Part shown: piece after piece, positions 1 through 13,770 of the stretch | How the letters are laid out: each line of letters starts with the position of its first letter | Position numbering within the stretch: the stretch's first letter is position 1 | Assembly: GCA_947579665.1 (NCBI GenBank) | Contig: OX388350.1 | Span: 81,549,152-81,613,151, forward strand | Direction: 5' to 3' | DNA: 64,000 bases | Source of the DNA: Sympetrum striolatum | Lineage: Eukaryota > Arthropoda > Insecta > Odonata > Libellulidae | Position numbers and translations under genes: made by a program | The notes under the pieces: model-generated | The model's database searches: none | What the model was told of the DNA's origin: nothing | What the model saw: the letters and a program-made list of their open reading frames with translations, nothing else

Positions 1-221
1 ATGAAGGACAAGAATAGAGCAAATTAAAATAAGAAAACCAATTAATGTATTGAAAAATAATGATCAAAGCTCATCAAACTTCATTAATATAGACAAATTA
101 ATATTATATAATATCTAATTAGTACTTATTCAATCCTGTTATTAGGCCATCTTCCAAGAGTTTGTCCCTCTCATTATCAAAACGCCAGTCCTCTCCCCCA
201 GTCCCAGCAGGAGATTACTAA

Positions 222-2441
222 ATGAAGGACAAGAATAGAGCAAATTAAAATAAGAAAACCAATTAATGTATTGCAAAAATAATAATCAAAGCTAATCAAA
301 CTTCATTAATATAGACAAATTAATATTATATAATATCTAATTAGTACTTATTCAATCCTGTTATTAGGCCATCTTCCAAGAGTTTGTCCCTCTCATTATC
401 AAAATGACAGTCCTCTCCCCCAGTCCCAGCAGGAGATTACTAAATGAAGGACAAGAATAGAGCAAATTAAAATAAGAAAACCAATTAATGTATTGCAAAA
501 ATAATGATCAAAGCTAATCAAACTTCATTAATATAGACAAATCAACATTATATAATATCTAATTAGTACTTATGCAATCCTGTTATTAGGCCATCTTCCA
601 AGAGTTTGTCCCTCTCATTATCAAAACGCCAGTCCTCTCCCCCAGTCCCAGCAGGAGATTACTAAATGAAGGACAAGAATAGAGCAAATTAAAATAAGAA
701 AACCAATTAATGTATTGCAAAAATAATAATCAAAGCTAATCAAACTTCATTAATATAGACAAATTAATATTATATAATATCTAATTAGTACTTATTCAAT
801 CCTGTTATTAGGCCATCTTCCAAGAGTTTGTCCCTCTCATTATCAAAACGCCAGTCCTCTCCCCCAGTCCCAGCAGGAGATTACTAAATGAAGGACAAGA
901 ATAGAGCAAATTAAAATAAGAAAACCAATTAATGTATTGCAAAAATAATGATCAAAGCTAATCAAACTTCATTAATATAGACAAATTAATATTATATAAT
1001 ATCTAATTAGTACTTATTCAATCCTGTTATTAGGCCATCTTCCAAGAGTTTGTCCCTCTCATTATCAAAACGCCAGTCCTCTCCCCCAGTCCCAGCAGGA
1101 GATTACTAAATGAAGGACAAGAATAGAGCAAATTAAAATAAGAAAACCAATTAATGTATTGCAAAAATAATAATCAAAGCTAATCAAACTTCATTAATAT
1201 AGACAAATTAATATTATATAATATCTAATTAGTACTTATTCAATCCTGTTATTAGGCCATCTTCCAAGAGTTTGTCCCTCTCATTATCAAAATGACAGTC
1301 CTCTCCCCCAGTCCCAGCAGGAGATTACTAAATGAAGGACAAGAATAGAGCAAATTAAAATAAGAAAACCAATTAATGTATTGCAAAAATAATGATCAAA
1401 GCTAATCAAACTTCATTAATATAGACAAATTAACATTATATAATATCTAATTAGTACTTATGCAATCCTGTTATTAGGCCATCTTCCAAGAGTTTGTCCC
1501 TCTCATTATCAAAACGCCAGTCCTCTCCCCCAGTCCCAGCAGGAGATTACTAAATGAAGGACAAGAATAGAGCAAATTAAAATAAGAAAACCAATTAATG
1601 TATTGCAAAAATAATAATCAAAGCTAATCAAACTTCATTAATATAGACAAATTAATATTATATAATATCTAATTAGTACTTATTCAATCCTGTTATTAGG
1701 CCATCTTCCAAGAGTTTGTCCCTCTCATTATCAAAACGCCAGTCCTCTCCCCCAGTCCCAGCAGGAGATTACTAAATGAAGGACAAGAATAGAGCAAATT
1801 AAAATAAGAAAACCAATTAATGTATTGCAAAAATAATAATCAAAGCTAATCAAACTTCATTAATATAGACAAATTAATATTATATAATATCTAATTAGTA
1901 CTTATTCAATCCTGTTATTAGGCCATCTTCCAAGAGTTTGTCCCTCTCATTATCAAAACGCCAGTCCTCTCCCCCAGTCCCAGCAGGAGATTACTAAATG
2001 AAGGACAAGAATAGAGCAAATTAAAATAAGAAAACCAATTAATGTATTGCAAAAATAATGATCAAAGCTAATCAAACTTCATTAATATAGACAAATTAAT
2101 ATTATATAATATCTAATTAGTACTTATTCAATCCTGTTATTAGGCCATCTTCCAAGAGTTTGTCCCTCTCATTATCAAAATGACAGTCCTCTCCCCCAGT
2201 CCCAGCAGGAGATTACTAAATGAAGGACAAGAATAGAGCAAATTAAAATAAGAAAACCAATTAATGTATTGCAAAAATAATGATCAAAGCTAATCAAACT
2301 TCATTAATATAGACAAATTAACATTATATAATATCTAATTAGTACTTATGCAATCCTGTTATTAGGCCATCTTCCAAGAGTTTGTCCCTCTCATTATCAA
2401 AATGACAGTCCTCTCCCCCAGTCCCAGCAGGAGATTACTAA
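222..2441. repeat. Satellite higher-order repeat, 4 monomers (888 bp)
   Basis: Diagnostic variants recur every four monomers. The AATGACAGTC variant appears at 403, 1291 and again one period later, and each is followed one monomer on by a monomer carrying CATTATATAATATC together with CTTATGCAATCC (monomers starting 444, 1332 and 2220). This gives an 888-bp higher-order unit repeated about 2.5 times. Position four of the unit differs at one site between the first two copies, so homogenisation is incomplete. Confidence 0.75.
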
Positions 2442-2663
2442 ATGAAGGACAAGAATAGAGCAAATTAAAATAAGAAAACCAATTAATGTATTGCAAAAAT
2501 AATGATCAAAGCTAATCAAACTTCATTAATATAGACAAATTAACATTATATAATATCTAATTAGTACTTATGCAATCCTGTTATTAGGCCATCTTCCAAG
2601 AGTTTGTCCCTCTCATTATCAAAATGACAGTCCTCTCCCCCAGTCCCAGCAGGAGATTACTAA

Positions 2664-4214
2664 ATGAAGGACAAGAAAAGAGCAAATTAAAATAAGAAAA
2701 CCAATTAATGTATTGAAAAATAATGATCAAAGCTCATCAAACTTCATTAATATAGACAAATTAATATTATATAATATCTAATTAGTACTTATTCAATCCT
2801 GTTATTAGGCCATCTTCCAAGAGTTTGTCCCTCTCATTATCAAAACGCCAGTCCTCTCCCTCAGTCCCAGCAGGAGATTACTAAATGAAGGACAAGAATA
2901 GAGCAAATTAAAATAAGAAAACCAATTAATGTATTGCAAAAATAATGATCAAAGCTAATCAAACTTCATTAATATAGACAAATTAACATTATATAATATC
3001 TAATTAGTACTTATTCAATCCTGTTATTAGGCCATCTTCCAAGAGTTTGTCCCTCTCATTATCAAAACGCCAGTCCTCTCCCCCAGTCCCAGCAGGAGAT
3101 TACTAAATGAAGGACAAGAATAGAGCAAATTAAAATAAGAAAACCAATTAATGTATTGCAAAAATAATGATCAAAGCTAATCAAACTTCATTAATATAGA
3201 CAAATTAACATTATATAATATCTAATTAGTACTTATTCAATCCTGTTATTAGGCCATCTTCCAAGAGTTTGTCCCTCTCATTATCAAAACGCCAGTCCTC
3301 TCCCCCAGTCCCAGCAGGAGATTACTAAATGAAGGACAAGAAAAGAGCAAATTAAAATAAGAAAACCAATTAATGTATTGAAAAATAATGATCAAAGCTC
3401 ATCAAACTTCATTAATATAGACAAATTAATATTATATAATATCTAATTAGTACTTATTCAATCCTGTTATTAGGCCATCTTCCAAGAGTTTGTCCCTCTC
3501 ATTATCAAAACGCCAGTCCTCTCCCTCAGTCCCAGCAGGAGATTACTAAATGAAGGACAAGAATAGAGCAAATTAAAATAAGAAAACCAATTAATGTATT
3601 GCAAAAATAATAATCAAAGCTAATCAAACTTCATTAATATAGACAAATTAATATTATATAATATCTAATTAGTACTTATTCAATCCTGTTATTAGGCCAT
3701 CTTCCAAGAGTTTGTCCCTCTCATTATCAAAACGCCAGTCCTCTCCCCCAGTCCCAGCAGGAGATTACTAAATGAAGGACAAGAATAGAGCAAATTAAAA
3801 TAAGAAAACCAATTAATGTATTGCAAAAATAATGATCAAAGCTAATCAAACTTCATTAATATAGACAAATTAACATTATATAATATCTAATTAGTACTTA
3901 TTCAATCCTGTTATTAGGCCATCTTCCAAGAGTTTGTCCCTCTCATTATCAAAACGCCAGTCCTCTCCCCCAGTCCCAGCAGGAGATTACTAAATGAAGG
4001 ACAAGAATAGAGCAAATTAAAATAAGAAAACCAATTAATGTATTGAAAAATAATGATCAAAGCTCATCAAACTTCATTAATATAGACAAATTAATATTAT
4101 ATAATATCTAATTAGTACTTATTCAATCCTGTTATTAGGCCATCTTCCAAGAGTTTGTCCCTCTCATTATCAAAACGCCAGTCCTCTCCCCCAGTCCCAG
4201 CAGGAGATTACTAA
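2664..4214. repeat. Satellite higher-order repeat, 3 monomers (665 bp)
   Basis: Monomers starting at 2664, 3329 and 3994 share GAAAAATAATG (one base short) and AAAGCTCATC. The first two also share GAAAAGAGC and CTCCCTCAGT. They are spaced exactly 665 bp apart (221+222+222), marking a second higher-order period next to the 888-bp one. The first monomer of the window (1-221) carries the same GAAAAATAATG and GCTCATC variants as the monomer at 3994. Confidence 0.7.
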
Positions 4215-7200
4215 ATGAAGGACAAGAATAGAGCAAATTAAAATAAGAAAACCAATTAATGTATTGCAAAAATAATAATCAAAGCTAATCAAACTTCATT
4301 AATATAGACAAATTAATATTATATAATATCTAATTAGTACTTATTCAATCCTGTTATTAGGCCATCTTCCAAGAGTTTGTCCCTCTCATTATCAAAACGC
4401 CAGTCCTCTCCCCCAGTCCCAGCAGGAGATTACTAAATGAAGGACAAGAATAGAGCAAATTAAAATAAGAAAACCAATTAATGTATTGCAAAAATAATGA
4501 TCAAAGCTAATCAAACTTCATTAATATAGACAAATTAATATTATATAATATCTAATTAGTACTTATTCAATCCTGTTATTAGGCCATCTTCCAAGAGTTT
4601 GTCCCTCTCATTATCAAAACGCCAGTCCTCTCCCCCAGTCCCAGCAGGAGATTACTAAATGAAGGACAAGAATAGAGCAAATTAAAATAAGAAAACCAAT
4701 TAATGTATTGCAAAAATAATAATCAAAGCTAATCAAACTTCATTAATATAGACAAATTAATATTATATAATATCTAATTAGTACTTATTCAATCCTGTTA
4801 TTAGGCCATCTTCCAAGAGTTTGTCCCTCTCATTATCAAAACGCCAGTCCTCTCCCCCAGTCCCAGCAGGAGATTACTAAATGAAGGACAAGAATAGAGC
4901 AAATTAAAATAAGAAAACCAATTAATGTATTGCAAAAATAATAATCAAAGCTAATCAAACTTCATTAATATAGACAAATTAATATTATATAATATCTAAT
5001 TAGTACTTATTCAATCCTGTTATTAGGCCATCTTCCAAGAGTTTGTCCCTCTCATTATCAAAACGCCAGTCCTCTCCCCCAGTCCCAGCAGGAGATTACT
5101 AAATGAAGGACAAGAATAGAGCAAATTAAAATAAGAAAACCAATTAATGTATTGCAAAAATAATAATCAAAGCTAATCAAACTTCATTAATATAGACAAA
5201 TTAATATTATATAATATCTAATTAGTACTTATTCAATCCTGTTATTAGGCCATCTTCCAAGAGTTTGTCCCTCTCATTATCAAAACGCCAGTCCTCTCCC
5301 CCAGTCCCAGCAGGAGATTACTAAATGAAGGACAAGAATAGAGCAAATTAAAATAAGAAAACCAATTAATGTATTGCAAAAATAATAATCAAAGCTAATC
5401 AAACTTCATTAATATAGACAAATTAATATTATATAATATCTAATTAGTACTTATTCAATCCTGTTATTAGGCCATCTTCCAAGAGTTTGTCCCTCTCATT
5501 ATCAAAACGCCAGTCCTCTCCCCCAGTCCCAGCAGGAGATTACTAAATGAAGGACAAGAATAGAGCAAATTAAAATAAGAAAACCAATTAATGTATTGCA
5601 AAAATAATAATCAAAGCTAATCAAACTTCATTAATATAGACAAATTAATATTATATAATATCTAATTAGTACTTATTCAATCCTGTTATTAGGCCATCTT
5701 CCAAGAGTTTGTCCCTCTCATTATCAAAACGCCAGTCCTCTCCCCCAGTCCCAGCAGGAGATTACTAAATGAAGGACAAGAATAGAGCAAATTAAAATAA
5801 GAAAACCAATTAATGTATTGCAAAAATAATAATCAAAGCTAATCAAACTTCATTAATATAGACAAATTAATATTATATAATATCTAATTAGTACTTATTC
5901 AATCCTGTTATTAGGCCATCTTCCAAGAGTTTGTCCCTCTCATTATCAAAACGCCAGTCCTCTCCCCCAGTCCCAGCAGGAGATTACTAAATGAAGGACA
6001 AGAATAGAGCAAATTAAAATAAGAAAACCAATTAATGTATTGCAAAAATAATAATCAAAGCTAATCAAACTTCATTAATATAGACAAATTAATATTATAT
6101 AATATCTAATTAGTACTTATTCAATCCTGTTATTAGGCCATCTTCCAAGAGTTTGTCCCTCTCATTATCAAAACGCCAGTCCTCTCCCCCAGTCCCAGCA
6201 GGAGATTACTAAATGAAGGACAAGAATAGAGCAAATTAAAATAAGAAAACCAATTAATGTATTGCAAAAATAATGATCAAAGCTAATCAAACTTCATTAA
6301 TATAGACAAATTAAAATTATATAATATCTAATTAGTACTTATTCAATCCTGTTATTAGGCCATCTTCCAAGAGTTTGTCCCTCTCATTATCAAAACGCCA
6401 GTCCTCTCCCCCAGTCCCAGCAGGAGATTACTAAATGAAGGACAAGAATAGAGCAAATTAAAATAAGAAAACCAATTAATGTATTGCAAAAATAATAATC
6501 AAAGCTAATCAAACTTCATTAATATAGACAAATTAATATTATATAATATCTAATTAGTACTTATTCAATCCTGTTATTAGGCCATCTTCCAAGAGTTTGT
6601 CCCTCTCATTATCAAAACGCCAGTCCTCTCCCCCAGTCCCAGCAGGAGATTACTAAATGAAGGACAAGAATAGAGCAAATTAAAATAAGAAAACCAATTA
6701 ATGTATTGCAAAAATAATGATCAAAGCTAATCAAACTTCATTAATATAGACAAATTAATATTATATAATATCTAATTAGTACTTATTCAATCCTGTTATT
6801 AGGCCATCTTCCAAGAGTTTGTCCCTCTCATTATCAAAACGCCAGTCCTCTCCCCCAGTCCCAGCAGGAGATTACTAAATGAAGGACAAGAATAGAGCAA
6901 ATTAAAATAAGAAAACCAATTAATGTATTGCAAAAATAATAATCAAAGCTAATCAAACTTCATTAATATAGACAAATTAATATTATATAATATCTAATTA
7001 GTACTTATTCAATCCTGTTATTAGGCCATCTTCCAAGAGTTTGTCCCTCTCATTATCAAAACGCCAGTCCTCTCCCCCAGTCCCAGCAGGAGATTACTAA
7101 ATGAAGGACAAGAATAGAGCAAATTAAAATAAGAAAACCAATTAATGTATTGAAAAATAATGATCAAAGCTAATCAAACTTCATTAATATAGACAAATTA

Positions 7201-10200
7201 ATATTATATAATATCTAATTAGTACTTATTCAATCCTGTTATTAGGCCATCTTCCAAGAGTTTGTCCCTCTCATTATCAAAACGCCAGTCCTCTCCCCCA
7301 GTCCCAGCAGGAGATTACTAAATGAAGGACAAGAATAGAGCAAATTAAAATAAGAAAACCAATTAATGTATTGCAAAAATAATGATCAAAGCTAATCAAA
7401 CTTCATTAATATAGACAAATTAATATTATATAATATCTAATTAGTACTTATTCAATCCTGTTATTAGGCCATCTTCCAAGAGTTTGTCCCTCTCATTATC
7501 AAAACGCCAGTCCTCTCCCCCAGTCCCAGCAGGAGATTACTAAATGAAGGACAAGAATAGAGCAAATTAAAATAAGAAAACCAATTAATGTATTGCAAAA
7601 ATAATAATCAAAGCTAATCAAACTTCATTAATATAGACAAATTAATATTATATAATATCTAATTAGTACTTATTCAATCCTGTTATTAGGCCATCTTCCA
7701 AGAGTTTGTCCCTCTCATTATCAAAACGCCAGTCCTCTCCCCCAGTCCCAGCAGGAGATTACTAAATGAAGGACAAGAATAGAGCAAATTAAAATAAGAA
7801 AACCAATTAATGTATTGAAAAATAATGATCAAAGCTAATCAAACTTCATTAATATAGACAAATTAATATTATATAATATCTAATTAGTACTTATTCAATC
7901 CTGTTATTAGGCCATCTTCCAAGAGTTTGTCCCTCTCATTATCAAAACGCCAGTCCTCTCCCCCAGTCCCAGCAGGAGATTACTAAATGAAGGACAAGAA
8001 TAGAGCAAATTAAAATAAGAAAACCAATTAATGTATTGCAAAAATAATAATCAAAGCTAATCAAACTTCATTAATATAGACAAATTAATATTATATAATA
8101 TCTAATTAGTACTTATTCAATCCTGTTATTAGGCCATCTTCCAAGAGTTTGTCCCTCTCATTATCAAAACGCCAGTCCTCTCCCCCAGTCCCAGCAGGAG
8201 ATTACTAAATGAAGGACAAGAATAGAGCAAATTAAAATAAGAAAACCAATTAATGTATTGAAAAATAATAATCAAAGCTAATCAAACTTCATTAATATAG
8301 ACAAATTAATATTATATAATATCTAATTAGTACTTATTCAATCCTGTTATTAGGCCATCTTCCAAGAGTTTGTCCCTCTCATTATCAAAACGCCAGTCCT
8401 CTCCCCCAGTCCCAGCAGGAGATTACTAAATGAAGGACAAGAATAGAGCAAATTAAAATAAGAAAACCAATTAATGTATTGCAAAAATAATGATCAAAGC
8501 TAATCAAACTTCATTAATATAGACAAATTAATATTATATAATATCTAATTAGTACTTATTCAATCCTGTTATTAGGCCATCTTCCAAGAGTTTGTCCCTC
8601 TCATTATCAAAACGCCAGTCCTCTCCCCCAGTCCCAGCAGGAGATTACTAAATGAAGGACAAGAATAGAGCAAATTAAAATAAGAAAACCAATTAATGTA
8701 TTGCAAAAATAATGATCAAAGCTAATCAAACTTCATTAATATAGACAAATTAATATTATATAATATCTAATTAGTACTTATTCAATCCTGTTATTAGGCC
8801 ATCTTCCAAGAGTTTGTCCCTCTCATTATCAAAACGCCAGTCCTCTCCCCCAGTCCCAGCAGGAGATTACTAAATGAAGGACAAGAATAGAGCAAATTAA
8901 AATAAGAAAACCAATTAATGTATTGCAAAAATAATAATCAAAGCTAATCAAACTTCATTAATATAGACAAATTAATATTATATAATATCTAATTAGTACT
9001 TATTCAATCCTGTTATTAGGCCATCTTCCAAGAGTTTGTCCCTCTCATTATCAAAACGCCAGTCCTCTCCCCCAGTCCCAGCAGGAGATTACTAAATGAA
9101 GGACAAGAATAGAGCAAATTAAAATAAGAAAACCAATTAATGTATTGCAAAAATAATAATCAAAGCTAATCAAACTTCATTAATATAGACAAATTAATAT
9201 TATATAATATCTAATTAGTACTTATTCAATCCTGTTATTAGGCCATCTTCCAAGAGTTTGTCCCTCTCATTATCAAAACGCCAGTCCTCTCCCCCAGTCC
9301 CAGCAGGAGATTACTAAATGAAGGACAAGAATAGAGCAAATTAAAATAAGAAAACCAATTAATGTATTGCAAAAATAATAATCAAAGCTAATCAAACTTC
9401 ATTAATATAGACAAATTAATATTATATAATATCTAATTAGTACTTATTCAATCCTGTTATTAGGCCATCTTCCAAGAGTTTGTCCCTCTCATTATCAAAA
9501 CGCCAGTCCTCTCCCCCAGTCCCAGCAGGAGATTACTAAATGAAGGACAAGAATAGAGCAAATTAAAATAAGAAAACCAATTAATGTATTGCAAAAATAA
9601 TAATCAAAGCTAATCAAACTTCATTAATATAGACAAATTAATATTATATAATATCTAATTAGTACTTATTCAATCCTGTTATTAGGCCATCTTCCAAGAG
9701 TTTGTCCCTCTCATTATCAAAACGCCAGTCCTCTCCCCCAGTCCCAGCAGGAGATTACTAAATGAAGGACAAGAATAGAGCAAATTAAAATAAGAAAACC
9801 AATTAATGTATTGCAAAAATAATAATCAAAGCTAATCAAACTTCATTAATATAGACAAATTAATATTATATAATATCTAATTAGTACTTATTCAATCCTG
9901 TTATTAGGCCATCTTCCAAGAGTTTGTCCCTCTCATTATCAAAACGCCAGTCCTCTCCCCCAGTCCCAGCAGGAGATTACTAAATGAAGGACAAGAATAG
10001 AGCAAATTAAAATAAGAAAACCAATTAATGTATTGCAAAAATAATAATCAAAGCTAATCAAACTTCATTAATATAGACAAATTAATATTATATAATATCT
10101 AATTAGTACTTATTCAATCCTGTTATTAGGCCATCTTCCAAGAGTTTGTCCCTCTCATTATCAAAACGCCAGTCCTCTCCCCCAGTCCCAGCAGGAGATT

Positions 10201-11189
10201 ACTAAATGAAGGACAAGAATAGAGCAAATTAAAATAAGAAAACCAATTAATGTATTGCAAAAATAATAATCAAAGCTAATCAAACTTCATTAATATAGAC
10301 AAATTAATATTATATAATATCTAATTAGTACTTATTCAATCCTGTTATTAGGCCATCTTCCAAGAGTTTGTCCCTCTCATTATCAAAACGCCAGTCCTCT
10401 CCCCCAGTCCCAGCAGGAGATTACTAAATGAAGGACAAGAATAGAGCAAATTAAAATAAGAAAACCAATTAATGTATTGCAAAAATAATAATCAAAGCTA
10501 ATCAAACTTCATTAATATAGACAAATTAATATTATATAATATCTAATTAGTACTTATTCAATCCTGTTATTAGGCCATCTTCCAAGAGTTTGTCCCTCTC
10601 ATTATCAAAACGCCAGTCCTCTCCCCCAGTCCCAGCAGGAGATTACTAAATGAAGGACAAGAAGAGAGAAAATTAAAATAAGAAAACCAATTAATGTATT
10701 GCAAAAATAATGATCAAAGCTAATCAAACTTCATTAATATAGACAAATTAATATTATATAATATCTAATTAGTACTTATTCAATCCTGTTATTAGGCCAT
10801 CTTCCAAGAGTTTGTCCCTCTCATTATCAAAATAACAGTCCTCGCCCCCAGTTCCAGCAGGAGATTACTAAATGAAGGACAAGAATAGAGCAAATTAAAA
10901 TAAGAAAACCAATTAATGTATTGAAAAATTATGATCAAAGCTAATCAAACTTCATTAATATAGACAAATTAATATTATATAATATCTAATTAGTACTTAT
11001 TCAATCCTGTTATTAGGCCATCTTCCAAGAGTTTGTCCCTCTCATTATCATAACGCCAGTCCTCTCCCCCAGTCCCAGCAGGTGATTACTAAATGAAGAA
11101 CAAGAAGAGAGTAAATTTAGATGAGATAACCAATTTATGTGTTGCAAAAATAATGATTAAAGCTAATCATATATCATTAATATAGACTA

Positions 11190-12093
11190 CCGTATTTGAC
11201 GGCATATAAGACGCACCGGCATATAAGACGCACCCTCATTAAGTTGGCCACTCACAAGGAAAAAAAAGTTTTAATAGTCCATGCGAAAGCGCGGTACCAC
11301 AATAACTTAAAATGTCGTTTCTTATAGTTGTCACGTTTCGTAAAAGCCAAATATTAACACAATCATTGAATGCAATTACCAAAGATATTTAGTATTAAGA
11401 AAATTTAACGAACGGAAGCTATTTTGACATTATATACTTCAATAATTGAACGGCAAGCAACCGAACAAAGTACAAAATAAAGCAGAAACAATATTTATTA
11501 TTACAGATTCGGGGAAAACAAATTATGTTTATGTTTTTTAGCAGTCTTCAATTGAGCTTCCTGCAGTCGCCAAGTACCTACGTATCATTTTTTCGGTAGG
11601 TGGTGGACCAAAATGCCGCGCTGCTGCTGTTTCCCTCCACTTTAGCGTAATTTAACACTCATAGTGTATGTTGAATAGTGTAGTTTAATCTCTTATTACC
11701 TGTAGTTATATTTCCGATGGTGTTCTTTTAGACAAATAGTTTTACTTAGCAAGAAGAGGACACACTGTTTTGTTATGATCAGCACGGTTGCGAGATCCAA
11801 ACCTGAAAATACCGCGATAATGCTACCAAATCGCGCTAAAATAGTCCAAATCCGCCCTTTGTTCATTTTCAAACTACATGTTTGAAGTTCATAATAAGTA
11901 ATACCAAAGTGATCATCAGAGTATAACTAATATAATGGAGCCGAAATAGGTAGTATAGACCATCTGGGCTAAAAATAGCATTCAGTATTGAAAGTTAACC
12001 TGTGGAGGTTGATCCTTCACATATAAGACGCAGCGAAATTTTTCGAGACATAATTTAGGAAATAAGGTGCGTTTTATATGCCGTCAAATACGG
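11190..12093. mobile_element. Non-autonomous TIR element with TA target duplication
   Basis: The 904-bp element begins CCGTATTTGACGGCATATAA and ends with the inverted complement of nearly the same sequence, with about 28 bp of terminal inverted repeat. The left end carries the CGGCATATAAGACGCACC motif twice in tandem, and a related ATATAAGACGCAG sits near 12021 in direct orientation. TA flanks both ends (11188-11189 and 12094-12095). Uninterrupted neighbouring monomers read TATAGACTAATT at the same place with a single TA, so TA is a real target-site duplication. That fits Tc1/mariner-type insertion; assignment to a named family is not made. No transposase reading frame is visible inside, so it depended on an enzyme from elsewhere. 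Confidence 0.9.
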
Positions 12094-12746
12094 TAATTTA
12101 TACAATATAATATGTAATTAGTACTTATGAAATCCTGTAATTAGGCTATCTTCCAAGAATTCGTCTCTCTCATTATCATAGCGCCACTCCTCTCCACCAG
12201 TAGCAGCAAGAGTTTACTAAATAAAGGCTAAGAAGAGAGTAAATTATAATAAGAAAACCAATTTATGTATTGCAATAAAAATTATCAAAGCAAATCAAAT
12301 TTCATTAATATAGACTAATTAATATTATATAATATCTAATCAGTACTTATAGAATCCTGAATTAGGCTATTGTTGCAGAGTTTGTCCCTCTCAATATCAT
12401 AGTGCCACTCCCCTCTCCCAGTCAAGGCAGGAGATTACTAAATGAAGGACAAGAAGAAAGTAAATTAAAATAAGAAATACCAATTTATGTATTGCAATAA
12501 AAATGATCAAAGCAAATCAAATTTCATTAATATAGACTAATTTATATTATATAATATCTAATCAGTACTTATACAGTCCTGTAGTAATGCTATCTTCCAA
12601 GAGTTTGTCCCTCTCAATATCATAGTGCCACTCCCCTCCCCCAGTCCCAGCAGTAAGTTACTAATTATGAAACAGTGCGTAGTATTTAACATGTAAAGGA
12701 AACGAAATTGAGGTTTTGGACACAAAAGGAAAACTCATTTTTTTAC

Positions 12747-12829
12747 CTTTCTCGAAATATTCTTGGTCGTTTTACAATTTCCAAAACTTCTTCGTCAGAT
12801 GAATCGCTGGAATAATCCACGAAATCCAT
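12747..12829 (-). CDS. Possible first coding exon, Harbinger-transposase-like
   Basis: On the minus strand an ATG at 12829 opens 28 codons rich in acidic and serine residues (MDFVDYSSDSSDEE), followed by a basic RPR-type stretch. The exon ends in AAAG followed by GTAAAA, a plausible 5' splice site, and the next in-frame codon after that GT is a stop. An acidic start leading into an RPR...R motif is common at the N-terminus of PIF/Harbinger transposases and HARBI1-like proteins, which is why that label is offered. No downstream exon with a DDE domain was found on this strand nearby, so this may be an orphan fragment. The assignment rests on composition and one splice signal only. Confidence 0.3.
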
Positions 12830-13770
12830 CGCTGAGAGCTGTTATACTTATGATTCCACGATGCAAAACAAAGTAGAGAGTTAAGGTTTTCATTTGCTGC
12901 TGGAAGGTTAATTATTAAGCGTTAATGATGAAACTTCAGGAAGCATTTTGACGACTATATGAATGAAAATAAATACTTTGAATCATATATATATAAATAA
13001 AAATTTTGAATCATGACTTCTTGAAATCCATGTATGAAAAGATAAAACTTTACAGTGAACTTTGAAGGACATCCTTTTTATCTTCACTGTTAACCTATCG
13101 AAAACATACACCATTTTAGAGTTTAAACCTGATGCTAACTAGTGTATTATGGAGTCAAAAGAGCAGAATTATATAACGGGAAGAATATTTTTCGTTATTC
13201 AGTAGTTATCACAATTTAGTTACGATAAAACACCCAAGTGAGACTGCTTCAGTCTGTGAGTCTATTGCGCACGACGACATCTTGCCATTTTAACCTCTGA
13301 GTAAGGATTTAACAGCTGCCCAGGGAGAGGTTAACTTAACCGCCCAATAACAGTCGGTTAGTTTACCCAAACTTTCTTGCAACCCGTTTTCGCTGGTTAG
13401 CTACTTTAACCTGAGGTTAATTTTTAACCAGCGTTGCAGAAGCCGGCCATAAATGATTTAAACCTTTAAAACGCGGTAACTTTAGGTGGGAGTCAAAACT
13501 GATCCCGTGTTACTTCTCCCTTTATTTACGCCTCTGCACGTGGAGGCAAATTATAAACGGAAAAATCTTAGCTCCCGATATTGAAAGAAATTTCACCAAT
13601 ATCCCGGGTTATGGCACTAAATTCATTGCGCGCGTAGTCTTTTAGGCCGTGACATAGAATAAGTTTCATTTAGTATTGATACTCTCCTGCAATGCCGCTC
13701 TTTGCTTTGCTTGTCACCAATTGCAGTTGTTGAGCTTTATTCTAGTCTCTGTAGAACCATTATTGATGTA
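12830..13770. other. No gene seen; TTAACC/GGTTAA-rich stretch
   Basis: No coding sequence is supported. Around 13290-13440 several TTAACC and GGTTAA words cluster in a locally GC-richer stretch. They form only imperfect pairings and no clear terminal repeats or target duplication could be set. Confidence 0.4.

Larger units (their letters stand above)
1..12660. repeat. 222-bp satellite DNA array, about 53 monomers
   Basis: Head-to-tail monomers begin at 1, 222, 444, 666 and onward with a period of 222 bp; some are 221 bp because CAAAAATAAT becomes AAAAATAAT. About 50 nearly identical monomers run to 11092. Three clearly diverged monomers follow (starts near 11093, 12221 and 12442), the first split by the element at 11190-12093. 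Each monomer pairs an AT-rich part with a short pyrimidine-rich part (CTCTCCCCCAGTCCCAGCAG). I see no conserved reading frame and no CENP-B box. The array runs off the left end of the window, so its true size is unknown. Length and uniformity fit a centromeric, pericentromeric or heterochromatic satellite; that location is inference. Decay confined to the right edge is the usual pattern where unequal exchange no longer homogenises copies. Confidence 0.98.

Noticed and set aside
1..11092. CRISPR-like regular repeats
   Set aside because: The repeats are contiguous 222-bp monomers without unique spacers, in eukaryotic sequence; this is a satellite.
1..12660. Centromere assignment from the satellite plus pogo/CENP-B-like transposases in the same window
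   Set aside because: No CENP-B-box-like motif was seen in the monomer, and the transposases lie over 25 kb away. Location needs chromatin or cytological data.
13290..13440. TTAACC/GGTTAA cluster as a MITE
   Set aside because: Only short imperfect complementarity; no ends or target duplication could be defined.
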